The notes beneath the pieces were generated by a model. It saw nothing but the letters and a program-made list of their open reading frames with translations, had not been told where the DNA came from and searched no databases. 10,896 nt of DNA from an uncultured Coriobacteriales bacterium (GTDB taxonomy: Bacteria; Actinomycetota; Coriobacteriia; Coriobacteriales; UMGS124). The DNA lies in NCBI GenBank assembly GCA_902464015.1, contig CABQHM010000083.1:1-10896 (forward strand). The letters run 5' to 3'. The position numbers and the translations under genes were made by a program. Below, piece after piece: positions 1 through 6,900 of the stretch (position 1 is the stretch's first letter; each line of letters opens with the position of its first letter).

Positions 1-55
1 GGACGCCGCCCTCTCAAGGCGGAGATCACCAGTTCGAATCTGGTACGGGCTACCA
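1..55 (+). tRNA. tRNA-Glu (CUC), 5'-truncated by the window edge
   Basis: The window opens inside the D-stem 3' strand (GGAC). The anticodon stem CCGCC/GGCGG encloses the loop CTCTCAA, giving anticodon CUC at positions 34-36, which reads GAG (Glu). The T arm is ACCAG-TTCGAAT-CTGGT, and the acceptor 3' strand ends in an encoded CCA at 53-55. From the anticodon stem onward it is identical to the copy at 79-155 except for the first base of that stem (C here, T there). About 22 bases of the 5' end lie outside the window. Confidence 0.95.
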
Positions 56-78
56 TTTTTTAACTGCCTTACATATTT

Positions 79-155
79 GGCCCGTTCGTCTAGCGGTTTA
101 GGACATCGCCCTCTCAAGGCGGAGATCACCAGTTCGAATCTGGTACGGGCTACCA
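79..155 (+). tRNA. tRNA-Glu (CUC), complete
   Basis: A full cloverleaf can be drawn. The acceptor GGCCCGT pairs with ACGGGCT (one G-U pair), followed by discriminator A and an encoded CCA. The D arm is GTCT...GGAC. The anticodon stem TCGCC/GGCGG carries loop CTCTCAA, anticodon CUC. The T arm is ACCAG/CTGGT with loop TTCGAAT. The UC at positions 8-9 and the GTCTAG D-arm start match bacterial tRNA-Glu. Only 23 nt separate it from the preceding copy, so the two are probably processed from one transcript. CUC reads GAG only; a UUC isoacceptor for GAA must be encoded elsewhere. GluRS (gltX), the enzyme that charges this tRNA, lies about 1.35 kb away on the other strand. Confidence 0.97.
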
Positions 156-162
156 AACATTC

Positions 163-197
163 ACAGGCCATCGGTAATTCCGGTGGCCTGTTTTGTT
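163..197 (+). terminator. Rho-independent terminator of the tRNA-Glu operon
   Basis: A 12-bp stem (163-174 with 180-191, one G-T pair) closes a 5-nt loop TAATT and is followed by a T-rich tail (TTTTGTT). It starts 8 nt after the CCA of the second tRNA, where a tRNA operon terminator is expected. Confidence 0.9.
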
Positions 198-202
198 ATA
201 GT
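197..202 (+). promoter_or_regulatory. Candidate -10 element for the downstream membrane-protein gene
   Basis: TATAGT matches five of six bases of the TATAAT consensus and lies 35 nt before the start codon at 238. No good -35 hexamer is visible 16-18 nt upstream, where the terminator stem lies. The tRNA terminator makes a separate promoter here likely, but this element is tentative. Confidence 0.35.
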
Positions 203-237
203 CTCCCTATCTTTCCTGAGTGCGCTGCGGAGGCGAT

Positions 238-1392
238 ATGACCCAGTCTCACATTCAATTGAACGCTCCGGCTCCTCGAGGAAAACGCCCTCGAAAACAG
301 CGCGGTGAGAAATCAGGCGTTAAATCGGGAGTCCTGTTTATTTTTGTTGTTGCCATTGGATTTGCCATTTGGCTTTTTGCATCGGGCACGGCTGGAGAAT
401 TTTTTGACGCGCTGAAGGGAGCGAACCTCCCTTGGATTTTCTTGGGGGCACTTTTCTTCTGCGCGTTTTTTGGTCTCGATATGGTTTGCTATCGTGTGGC
501 TGCTCGTCTCACCGACTCATATTTGGGCTTCAAAGACCTTTTGAGCGTTGCAGCGGCGGGTATTGTGTTTGGATTTCTTACGCCGGGTCAGTCTGGAGCC
601 GCACCGGCCCAGATTGTGCGTTTGAGCCAGGTAGGGCTCAAAGTGGGGGACGCCACGGCGTTGCAGCTCACCAAGTTCTTTATATATCAGGCGGCAGTCA
701 CCGTTTTCGGTGCCGTTGTTCTTTTGACTCGCACTTCCTATTTTGTCGAGCGGTTCGGCGACATCGTGCTTGTCTGTGTGCTGGCATTTGGCATTCATGT
801 TGCAATCATGCTTGGCCTGATTGCCATGGTGTTTTTTCCCAATGCCGTGCGCAAGGTCTGCCATCTGCTCGTGTGCGCGGGATCGGGCAAGCTCCACCTT
901 ATCAAAGACCCTCAGGCCATGCATGACCGCGTTGACGCGGAGGTCGACGGGTATGCCGGCGCCGTGCACCAGGCAATTCGACAGGGCAAGGTGGTGGGTC
1001 TTGCAATTGCCATCAACGTTGGCCAGCTTGCCTGCCTGTATTGCATTCCGTTTTGCGTTTTGCGCGCCCTGGGCGTGACCGACATCGATTTCCTGACGGC
1101 GATGTGCGCCTCGGCGTTCATTCAGCTCATCATGACCGCCGTGCCCCTGCCGGGCGGTACGGGTGGCGCAGAGGCGGGCTTCGTGCTCTTCTTCAAGCCG
1201 GAACTGGGGGCAATGACTACGGCTGCCGTGGTTCTCTGGCGTGCCCTTTCGTACTATCTGCCCATCGTGTGCAGCTTGCCCCTTTTGGGCTTGCGCAGCC
1301 GTCCGTTTGTGGCGGTGAGAGGCACAGGGGCTACTCACCCAGATCAAGCGTCCACGGCACCTGATGCCGACAAGGTGACGCATTCGGACTAG
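238..1392 (+). CDS. Lysylphosphatidylglycerol synthase transmembrane-domain / flippase-like membrane protein (YbhN/UPF0104-like)
   Basis: A 384-residue polytopic inner-membrane protein. After a basic cytoplasmic N-terminus (about residues 14-29, many Arg/Lys), hydrophobic segments are visible near 31-49, 66-84, 103-117, 147-164, 175-200, 253-275, 286-303 and 325-351. Two family signatures stand out: TPGQSG at 115-120 followed by Arg128, and PLPGGTGGAE at 303-312 before a further membrane segment. This fits the lysylphosphatidylglycerol synthase TM family (Pfam LPG_synthase_TM), which includes the flippase half of MprF and stand-alone proteins of mostly unknown substrate. No MprF-type aminoacyl-transferase domain follows, so lipid transport is more likely than lysyl-PG synthesis. 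The ATG at 238 is chosen because GGAGG at 229-233 precedes it; an in-frame GTG at 220 lies upstream of that site. The gene stands alone and converges on gltX. The exact substrate is unknown. Confidence 0.85.
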   Translation: MTQSHIQLNAPAPRGKRPRKQRGEKSGVKSGVLFIFVVAIGFAIWLFASGTAGEFFDALKGANLPWIFLGALFFCAFFGLDMVCYRVAARLTDSYLGFKDLLSVAAAGIVFGFLTPGQSGAAPAQIVRLSQVGLKVGDATALQLTKFFIYQAAVTVFGAVVLLTRTSYFVERFGDIVLVCVLAFGIHVAIMLGLIAMVFFPNAVRKVCHLLVCAGSGKLHLIKDPQAMHDRVDAEVDGYAGAVHQAIRQGKVVGLAIAINVGQLACLYCIPFCVLRALGVTDIDFLTAMCASAFIQLIMTAVPLPGGTGGAEAGFVLFFKPELGAMTTAAVVLWRALSYYLPIVCSLPLLGLRSRPFVAVRGTGATHPDQASTAPDADKVTHSD

Positions 1393-1407
1393 TCTTCACT
1401 TGGGTGA

Positions 1408-1458
1408 CAAAAAAGGCCGGCAGACGCAGTTGGTTGCGTCTGCCGGCCTTGTTGTTTT
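1408..1458. terminator. Bidirectional intrinsic terminator between convergent genes
   Basis: A perfect 16-bp stem (1413-1428 with 1435-1450) with a 6-nt loop GTTGGT. On the + strand it is followed by GTTGTTTT. On the - strand the A-run at 1409-1414 becomes a T-tract. It therefore serves both the membrane-protein gene (stop at 1390-1392) and gltX (stop at 1503-1505). Confidence 0.92.
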
Positions 1459-1471
1459 GGCCTGTCTGCCC

Positions 1472-1503
1472 GTGTGCGCTTGCGCGCTTGCTCGCTTGCT
1501 CGC
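1472..1503. repeat. Short 8-bp tandem repeat at the 3' end of gltX
   Basis: Four 8-bp units read on the + strand as GTGTGCGC, TTGCGCGC, TTGCTCGC and TTGCTCGC. The last two are identical and the first two are degenerate. The array lies between the gltX stop codon and the shared terminator, touching only the last base of the stop. It probably arose by replication slippage, and no function is evident. Confidence 0.6.
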
Positions 1504-2981
1504 TACTCGCCAGCCAGGGGCATGGCGGCGTCGATGCGTGCGAGCGCGACATCGCGGCCGAGCAGCTCCATGGACTCGCCCAGGGGCGGGGAGACCTGGT
1601 TGCCGCACTCTGCGACGCGCAGGGCCTGGAACACCTTCTTCTTGGAAAGACCGAGCTTCTCGGGAAGGACCTCGATGGCTGCGTCGATGTTGGCAGCGGT
1701 CCATGCGTCCTGCGCGACACCCTCCAGAGCCTCCTTGAGGGCAACGAGAACCGGGCGGACGCCCTCCTTCGCAAGGTTCTTGTTGACCGAAGACTCATCA
1801 AAGACGAGCTCGCCGAAAAGGAACCTCGCCTTGTCCACGACGTCGCCCATGAGGCGTGTGCGGGGCTTGAGGATGGAGGAGAGCAGGTTGAACCAAGCGG
1901 CCTTGCCCTCGTAGGCGTCCTGCTCCACCAGACCGGCCTTGGCCAGCTCGGGCACGAGGACACGGCGGGAGAACTCCTCGTCGCTCATCTCCATGAGGTA
2001 GGTGGCGTTGATGGAGATGAGCTTCTCCTCGTCCATCTGGGAGGGGTTCTTGGAGATACGGTCCAGCGAGAAGGTCTCGCAGATTCTCTCGGGTGAGATG
2101 ACCGTGGTGGTGCCGTCAAGCGACCAGCCGAGCAGGGCGAGGTAGTTGACGGTGGCCTCGGGCAAAAAGCCGCGGTCGCGGTACTCCTCGACGCTCGTGG
2201 CGCCGTGGCGCTTGCTGAGCTTCTTGCCGTCGGAGCCCAGAATCATGGAGAGGTGGGCGAAGGTGGGAACCTTGTAGCCGAGCGCCTCGAACACGAGCAC
2301 CTGGCGCGGGGTGTTGGAGAGGTGGTCGTCGCCGCGGATGATGTGGGTCATGCCCATCTCGCCGTCGTCGACGACGGTGGCGAAGTTGTAGGTGGGCGTG
2401 CCGTCGGAGCGCATGAGGACCATGTCGTCAAGCTCCTTGGCGTTGAACACGCACGGGCCGTGCACGATGTCGTTCACCACGACGTCGCCGCGGTCCTCGG
2501 GAACCTTGAGGCGCCACACGTGGGGCTCGCCGGCGTCGATGCGGCGCTGGGCCTCGGCCGGGTCGATGTTGCGGCAGGTGCGCTGATAGCCCTGGAACGA
2601 GTCGCCGCGCTCATGGGCGGCGTTGCGGGAGGCCTCGAGTTCCTCGGCCGTGCAGAAGCACGGATAGGCGTTGCCCGAATCGATGAGCTTCTGGAGCGCC
2701 TGCTGATAGTTCTCCTTGCGCTGCGTCTGGTAGTAGGGGCCAAAGTCGCCGCCTACCTCGGGGCCCTCGTCCCAGTCGAGGCCGAGCCACTTGAGGGAGC
2801 GCAGGATCTGGTCGGTGTTCTCCTGGGTGGAGCGCTCCGGGTCGGTGTCGTCGATGCGAAGGACGAAGGTGCCGCCGTTGGCGCGGGCGAAGGCCCAGTT
2901 GTAAATGGCCACGCGGGCGCCGCCGATGTGCAGGCGGCCGGTGGGGGAGGGTGCGAAGCGCACTCGAATCTGGTCGGACAA
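1503..2981 (-). CDS. gltX: Glutamyl-tRNA synthetase (GluRS)
   Basis: This class I synthetase activates Glu with ATP and transfers it to tRNA-Glu in the cytoplasm. The 492-residue length is normal for bacterial GluRS. The Rossmann-fold motif HIGG (the HIGH equivalent) is at 18-21 within FAPSPTGRLHIGG, and KLSKR (the KMSKS equivalent) at 254-258. A zinc-site pattern is seen as Cys108-x-Cys110 with Tyr132-xxx-Cys136. The all-helical anticodon-binding half follows from about residue 300. The TTG at 2981 is chosen as start: GGAG lies 6 nt upstream of it, and the protein then begins MSDQIRVRFAPSP as the family does. The upstream in-frame ATG at 3029 overlaps the likely -10 element, so it would not be on the mRNA. 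The gene is monocistronic, with its own promoter and the shared terminator. Whether the enzyme is discriminating or also charges tRNA-Gln cannot be told by eye. Confidence 0.97.
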   Translation of the reverse strand: MSDQIRVRFAPSPTGRLHIGGARVAIYNWAFARANGGTFVLRIDDTDPERSTQENTDQILRSLKWLGLDWDEGPEVGGDFGPYYQTQRKENYQQALQKLIDSGNAYPCFCTAEELEASRNAAHERGDSFQGYQRTCRNIDPAEAQRRIDAGEPHVWRLKVPEDRGDVVVNDIVHGPCVFNAKELDDMVLMRSDGTPTYNFATVVDDGEMGMTHIIRGDDHLSNTPRQVLVFEALGYKVPTFAHLSMILGSDGKKLSKRHGATSVEEYRDRGFLPEATVNYLALLGWSLDGTTTVISPERICETFSLDRISKNPSQMDEEKLISINATYLMEMSDEEFSRRVLVPELAKAGLVEQDAYEGKAAWFNLLSSILKPRTRLMGDVVDKARFLFGELVFDESSVNKNLAKEGVRPVLVALKEALEGVAQDAWTAANIDAAIEVLPEKLGLSKKKVFQALRVAECGNQVSPPLGESMELLGRDVALARIDAAMPLAGE

Positions 2982-3028
2982 GGCATGCTCCAATCTTATC
3001 GTCCGTACCGTGCAATACAAACGTGGCA

Positions 3029-3034
3029 AGTATA
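3029..3034 (-). promoter_or_regulatory. Candidate gltX -10 element
   Basis: On the - strand TATACT (five of six bases of TATAAT) lies 48 nt before the proposed TTG start, implying a leader of about 40 nt. The -35 region 17 nt upstream (CCGTCA) is weak, at three of six consensus bases. The position argues against translation from the ATG at 3029. Confidence 0.5.
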
Positions 3035-3073
3035 CGGCTCTAACTGCGGTTTGACGGCCGGAGTGTCCATCTC

Positions 3074-3086
3074 TATCGAGTCGATA
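3074..3086. promoter_or_regulatory. 13-nt perfect palindrome in the divergent control region
   Basis: TATCGA-G-TCGATA is a perfect inverted repeat with a 1-nt centre. It sits between the gltX promoter and the promoter of the ABC/YhgE operon. It has the size and symmetry of a dimeric repressor half-site pair, but nothing ties it to a given protein. Confidence 0.35.
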
Positions 3087-3129
3087 CGATGCGTGTGTGA
3101 CAGTAATTTGAAGTTGTGATTAAAAAAAC

Positions 3130-3142
3130 TGACTCCAAGTCA
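3130..3142. promoter_or_regulatory. Inverted repeat just upstream of the operon -35
   Basis: TGACT-CCA-AGTCA has 5-bp perfect arms and a 3-nt centre, and ends 5 nt before the candidate -35 hexamer at 3148. It is a possible operator or activator site for the ABC/YhgE operon; function is inferred from position alone. Confidence 0.3.
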
Positions 3143-3147
3143 AATTC

Positions 3148-3177
3148 TTGCAAAAGGGGGAGGAAGAGAGGGATAAT
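3148..3177 (+). promoter_or_regulatory. Promoter of the ABC/YhgE/TetR operon with a palindrome over the -10
   Basis: TTGCAA at 3148-3153 (four of six consensus bases) and GATAAT at 3172-3177 (five of six) are 18 nt apart. This implies transcription from about 3184 and a leader of about 75 nt. The -10 lies inside the 11-nt perfect palindrome GGGAT-A-ATCCC (3170-3180), which makes it the best-placed operator candidate for the TetR-family protein encoded at the end of the module. Confidence 0.6.
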
Positions 3178-3200
3178 CCCCCGGTCAAATAGTGGGATAG

Positions 3201-3230
3201 GTCTGTCCGTTTTTGTCATTACGGATAGGC
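3201..3230 (+). promoter_or_regulatory. Leader hairpin upstream of the ABC gene
   Basis: A 9-bp stem (3201-3209 with 3222-3230, including two G-T pairs) closes a 12-nt T-rich loop in the untranslated leader. It ends 19 nt before the ribosome site AGAGGTG (3249-3255). There is no T-tract after it, so it is not a terminator. It may stabilise the mRNA, or may be chance. Confidence 0.3.
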
Positions 3231-3259
3231 TCCTCAAGAGAAAAGGTTAGAGGTGAAAC

Positions 3260-3967
3260 ATGACAAAGGTAGTGCTTCCCGAGGTAGGTGAGACGTTCAT
3301 CTCCGCGCGGGGGCTCACGCAGAAGACGCCGATGCGAACGACGTACCAAAACGTCGACCTCGACATCAAACGAGGGTCGCTCGCGTCGATTGTGGCAGAG
3401 GACCGAAGGGGCAAGACGGAGCTCTTGCTCACGCTGGCTGGTCACATGCGACACACGTCGGGCAAACTTTCGGTGGCTGGTTTGGAGCTGCCTAAAAACG
3501 AGGCTGCCGTCAGGCGCATCGCGGGCATGGGCTTCTTCGAGGAGGTCAACGAGGTTCAGCCTTTGCTGAGCTTGCGTGCGGTAACGTCTGCAGAGCTTAA
3601 CCTTAAAGGTAAAGCTTCGGGTTCAAAGGCAACGCTTGAGTACCTTGAAACCTGGGGTTTTGCCGACAGGGCAAAGGTTAAAACCGAAACCCTCGACAAG
3701 TACGATAGGGTTTGCTTCGGTATCGCACTGGGTCTTGTGGGCGACCCGGCCCTGCTCGTTGTCGATGACATCGAGGGTGACCTCACGCTTGCCCAGGGCA
3801 AGGAAATCATGGATAGGCTGCGTCGTGTGGCCCACGAGCAGGGTGTTACGGTCGTTGTGGCGTGTACCGACTATGCCCTGGGCAAAGTGGCCGACGTGGC
3901 CATTCCGATCAGCGACGCCGCTCGTGGCCAGATGGCGGCGGCAGGGGAGGTGGTCATGAATGCGTAA
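3260..3967 (+). CDS. ABC-type ATPase with degenerate catalytic motifs, partner of the YhgE/Pip protein
   Basis: The 235 residues have the size and fold order of an ABC nucleotide-binding subunit, but most catalytic motifs are altered. The Walker A loop reads AEDRRGKT (46-53): the first Gly is Ala, while GKT is kept. No clear Q-loop Gln follows. The signature loop, normally LSGGQ, reads LDKYDR (145-150). Walker B is LLVVDD (165-170), with Asp170 where the catalytic Glu should be. The switch His is replaced by Thr203 in ACTD (201-204). Lys52 and Asp169 are retained, so nucleotide binding is plausible, but hydrolysis is doubtful or slow. The start ATG has AGAGGTG 4 nt upstream. Its end overlaps the next gene by 8 nt, implying translational coupling and a stoichiometric complex. 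It may be a regulatory or structural subunit rather than a motor. The family assignment rests on motif order, not on a search. Confidence 0.8.
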   Translation: MTKVVLPEVGETFISARGLTQKTPMRTTYQNVDLDIKRGSLASIVAEDRRGKTELLLTLAGHMRHTSGKLSVAGLELPKNEAAVRRIAGMGFFEEVNEVQPLLSLRAVTSAELNLKGKASGSKATLEYLETWGFADRAKVKTETLDKYDRVCFGIALGLVGDPALLVVDDIEGDLTLAQGKEIMDRLRRVAHEQGVTVVVACTDYALGKVADVAIPISDAARGQMAAAGEVVMNA

Positions 3968-6900
3968 CCCCTTCCGCGGCATGCGCTTCGCGCTGCTCGA
4001 TTTTAAGAACGCCAGGGGATCCACGATCATGAAGGTGGCCATGACGGCCATCGCCCTCGTGCCGCTGCTGTATGGCGCCCTGTACCTGTGGGCCTTCTAC
4101 GACCCGTACGGAAACGTGGACAAGATCCCGGTTGCTGTTGTCAACCTCGATGAGGGGGCCGAACTGAATGACGGCTCTACGCTCGAGGTGGGCGATGACC
4201 TCGTTCAGGCGATGAAAGACGCAGATGAGGGCATGGGTTGGGTGTATACCGATGCTCAGGATGCCCAGGAAGGTCTGGAAGACGGTCGTTATTACATGAA
4301 GCTCGTCATTCCTGCTGATCTTTCCGAAAAGGTGGCTACCGCCGAGGACGATGATCCCGAGAAGGGCTCGATCATTCTCGTGCACAACCAGGCGCACAAC
4401 CTCATCGCGTCCATGTTGACCACTGCCGCGGTGACACGCGTTCAGGCAGAGCTCAATTCCACCATTGCACAGACGTACTTCGACACTATTCTCACGGAAG
4501 TCGCGGATTCTACCACAGACCTTCAAGATGCAGTTGATGGTTCTCGCGAGCTCGCTGACGGCCTTCAAGATGCAGTTGACGGTTCGGATAAACTGACCGA
4601 CGGTCTCAAAGATGCCTACGACGGCTCCGGCGACCTCAAGGACGGTACGTCCGATCTGGTCGACGGCGTCACCACTTTGAAGGATGGCACGGGCCAGCTT
4701 GTCGACGGCGCGGGCGACCTCAACGACGGCGCTCAGCAACTCAAGGACGGCACCTCCCAGTTGAGGGACGGCTCGACCCAGCTTCTCGACGGTTCCGCTC
4801 AGCTCGTCAGTGGCTCTGCAGACCTCAAGAACGGCATCGTGACCCTCTATGACGGTGCGGGTCAGCTCAAGGACGGCTCTTCTTCGCTTGTCGACGGCGC
4901 CAACCAGCTCGCTGATGGCACGGTCACCCTCAAGGACGGCACCGCAAGCCTCGTGGACGGCTCGACCACCCTCAAGGACGGCACCTCGACGCTCAAGGAC
5001 GGCACGACCCAGCTGCGCTCGGGATCTGCCCAGCTCGTCAGCGGCGCGGCCGACCTCAAGAACGGCCTGGTCTCCCTCGACGACGGCCTCGGCCAGCTCA
5101 AGGACGGCTCGTCCCAGCTCTACGACGGCGCCTCCCAGCTCAAGGACGGCACCGCAAGCCTCGTGGACGGCTCGACCACCCTCAAGGACGGCACCTCGAC
5201 GCTCAAGGACGGCACGACCCAGCTGCGCTCGGGATCTGCCCAGCTCGTCAGCGGCGCGGCCGACCTCAAGAACGGCCTGGTCTCCCTCGACGACGGCCTC
5301 GGCCAGCTCGTCGACGGCTCCGGCCAGCTCTACGACGGCGCCTCCCAGCTCAAGGACGGCACGTCCGACCTTCTTGCCGGTGCAGGCACCCTCGCTTCCT
5401 CTGTTGCCGGCGATGGAACGGCTGCCAACCCCAGTCTTGTGAGCGCTACCAAGCAGATCGACGACGGAGTGGGCCAGGTTCAGACCGGTGCCAGCGATCT
5501 TGCCGACGGCATCGATACGCTCAAGACGGGTGCCAAGGACCTCGACGACGGCCTCGGCCAGCTTGAGACGGGTTCTGCTGCGCTGTCCAGCGGTGCCGAT
5601 GACCTGTACGCCGGTGCCACCGCACTGCAAACCGGCGCCAACGACCTCGCGACGGGCGCCCAGGCGCTTGCCGCCGGTGTCAACGGCGACGGTACAGAGG
5701 CAAATCCCGGCCTTGTCGAGGGGTCGAAATCGCTCTACGACGGCCTTACCTCGCTCAATGCGCTTGTCCAGCCTTCTGGCACCGAGAAGGGTGTTGGCGA
5801 AAAGGTCCAGGGTCTTTCTGACGGCCTTGCAACCATGGAGACCGTCTCTGCGGGCATCTCTACGGCCGCGCAGAACATCTCTGCCGCCCTTGCCGGTGAC
5901 GGCACAGCAGCAAACCCCGGTCTCGTCGCAGCCGCAAAGTCGGTTGCGGACGGACTGTCCGGGACTGCCAAGACCCTGCCTGACACCGTGACTGCTCTGT
6001 CGGAAGCCACTGCTTCTCTGAAGGCATATGACACCGCAGCGGTGAGCGCTGCGAGCAAGGCCCTCACGCAGAACCTCGATGACGCCCAAAAGGCAATCGA
6101 CAACCTGTTCAATGAGGCCACCGCCACGAACGCCTCGATTGACAGCGCCAACGCAGCGCAGGCTGAGAGCGGTGTGCTCGCGCAGGCCAAGACCAACGCC
6201 GACAGCGCCGCAAACAACGCCGCTGCCGCTGCCAGCGCCGCCCAGGCAGCTGGTTCGAGCATCGACTCCATGGTCAATGCCGCCGGTAACGCCCAGGCTT
6301 CCGCGACCTACGCCTCTGGTCAGATTGCCGATGCGCAGGACGAGCTTGCCGCTCTCATCGCAAACGGCGACATCGACGCCGCCGCCGCTGCTACGCTCGG
6401 TGACCTGCTGAACGGCGCTGCGTCTTCCGCTGGCGAGGCGGCCAGCTATGCACAGGGCGTGTCCGACGCTGCCAATGCCGAGGACGGAGCTTACGCAAAC
6501 GCGGGTTCTGCCCTCAACCTGGCCACGCAGGCCGCTACCGATGCGACTGCCGTGTCGACGAATGTCGAAAGCGCCAAGGTGACCCTTGTCGGCATCAACA
6601 CGGGCAAGGACGGGTCGCTTCAGAGCGTCAAGGATTCCATCGATGCCGCCAAGGGCAACGCCAAGACGATCGAGGACAACCTTACTGTGGCCAACACCGC
6701 GGTTGCGGATGCCCTGACCGCCACGGCGACCGTGAACGGCGTCGCTGACGGTCTCAATGGGTCGGTCACCACGCTCAGTGGCGCCGCATCGGCCGTATAC
6801 TCCGGCCTTTCCAGCATGCAGACTTCCGTTGACGACTCCAAGAAGGGCCTCGTTGTTGCAGCAGCCGGCCTTGCTTCGGGTATTGCCGACGCCAAGGCTG

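Noticed and set aside
220..237. GTG start 6 codons upstream of the membrane-protein ATG
   Set aside because: The extension overlaps the GGAGG ribosome site that serves the ATG at 238 and has no good site of its own.
517..1383. 288-codon - strand open frame opposite the LPG-synthase-like gene
   Set aside because: Polar, His/Arg-rich peptide with no family signature, antisense to a membrane protein with conserved TPG and PGGxGG motifs.
2205..3119. 304-codon + strand open frame opposite gltX
   Set aside because: A shadow of gltX caused by GC-rich codons; Ala/Val/Gly-rich peptide with no recognisable motif, while gltX on the - strand has full class I motifs.
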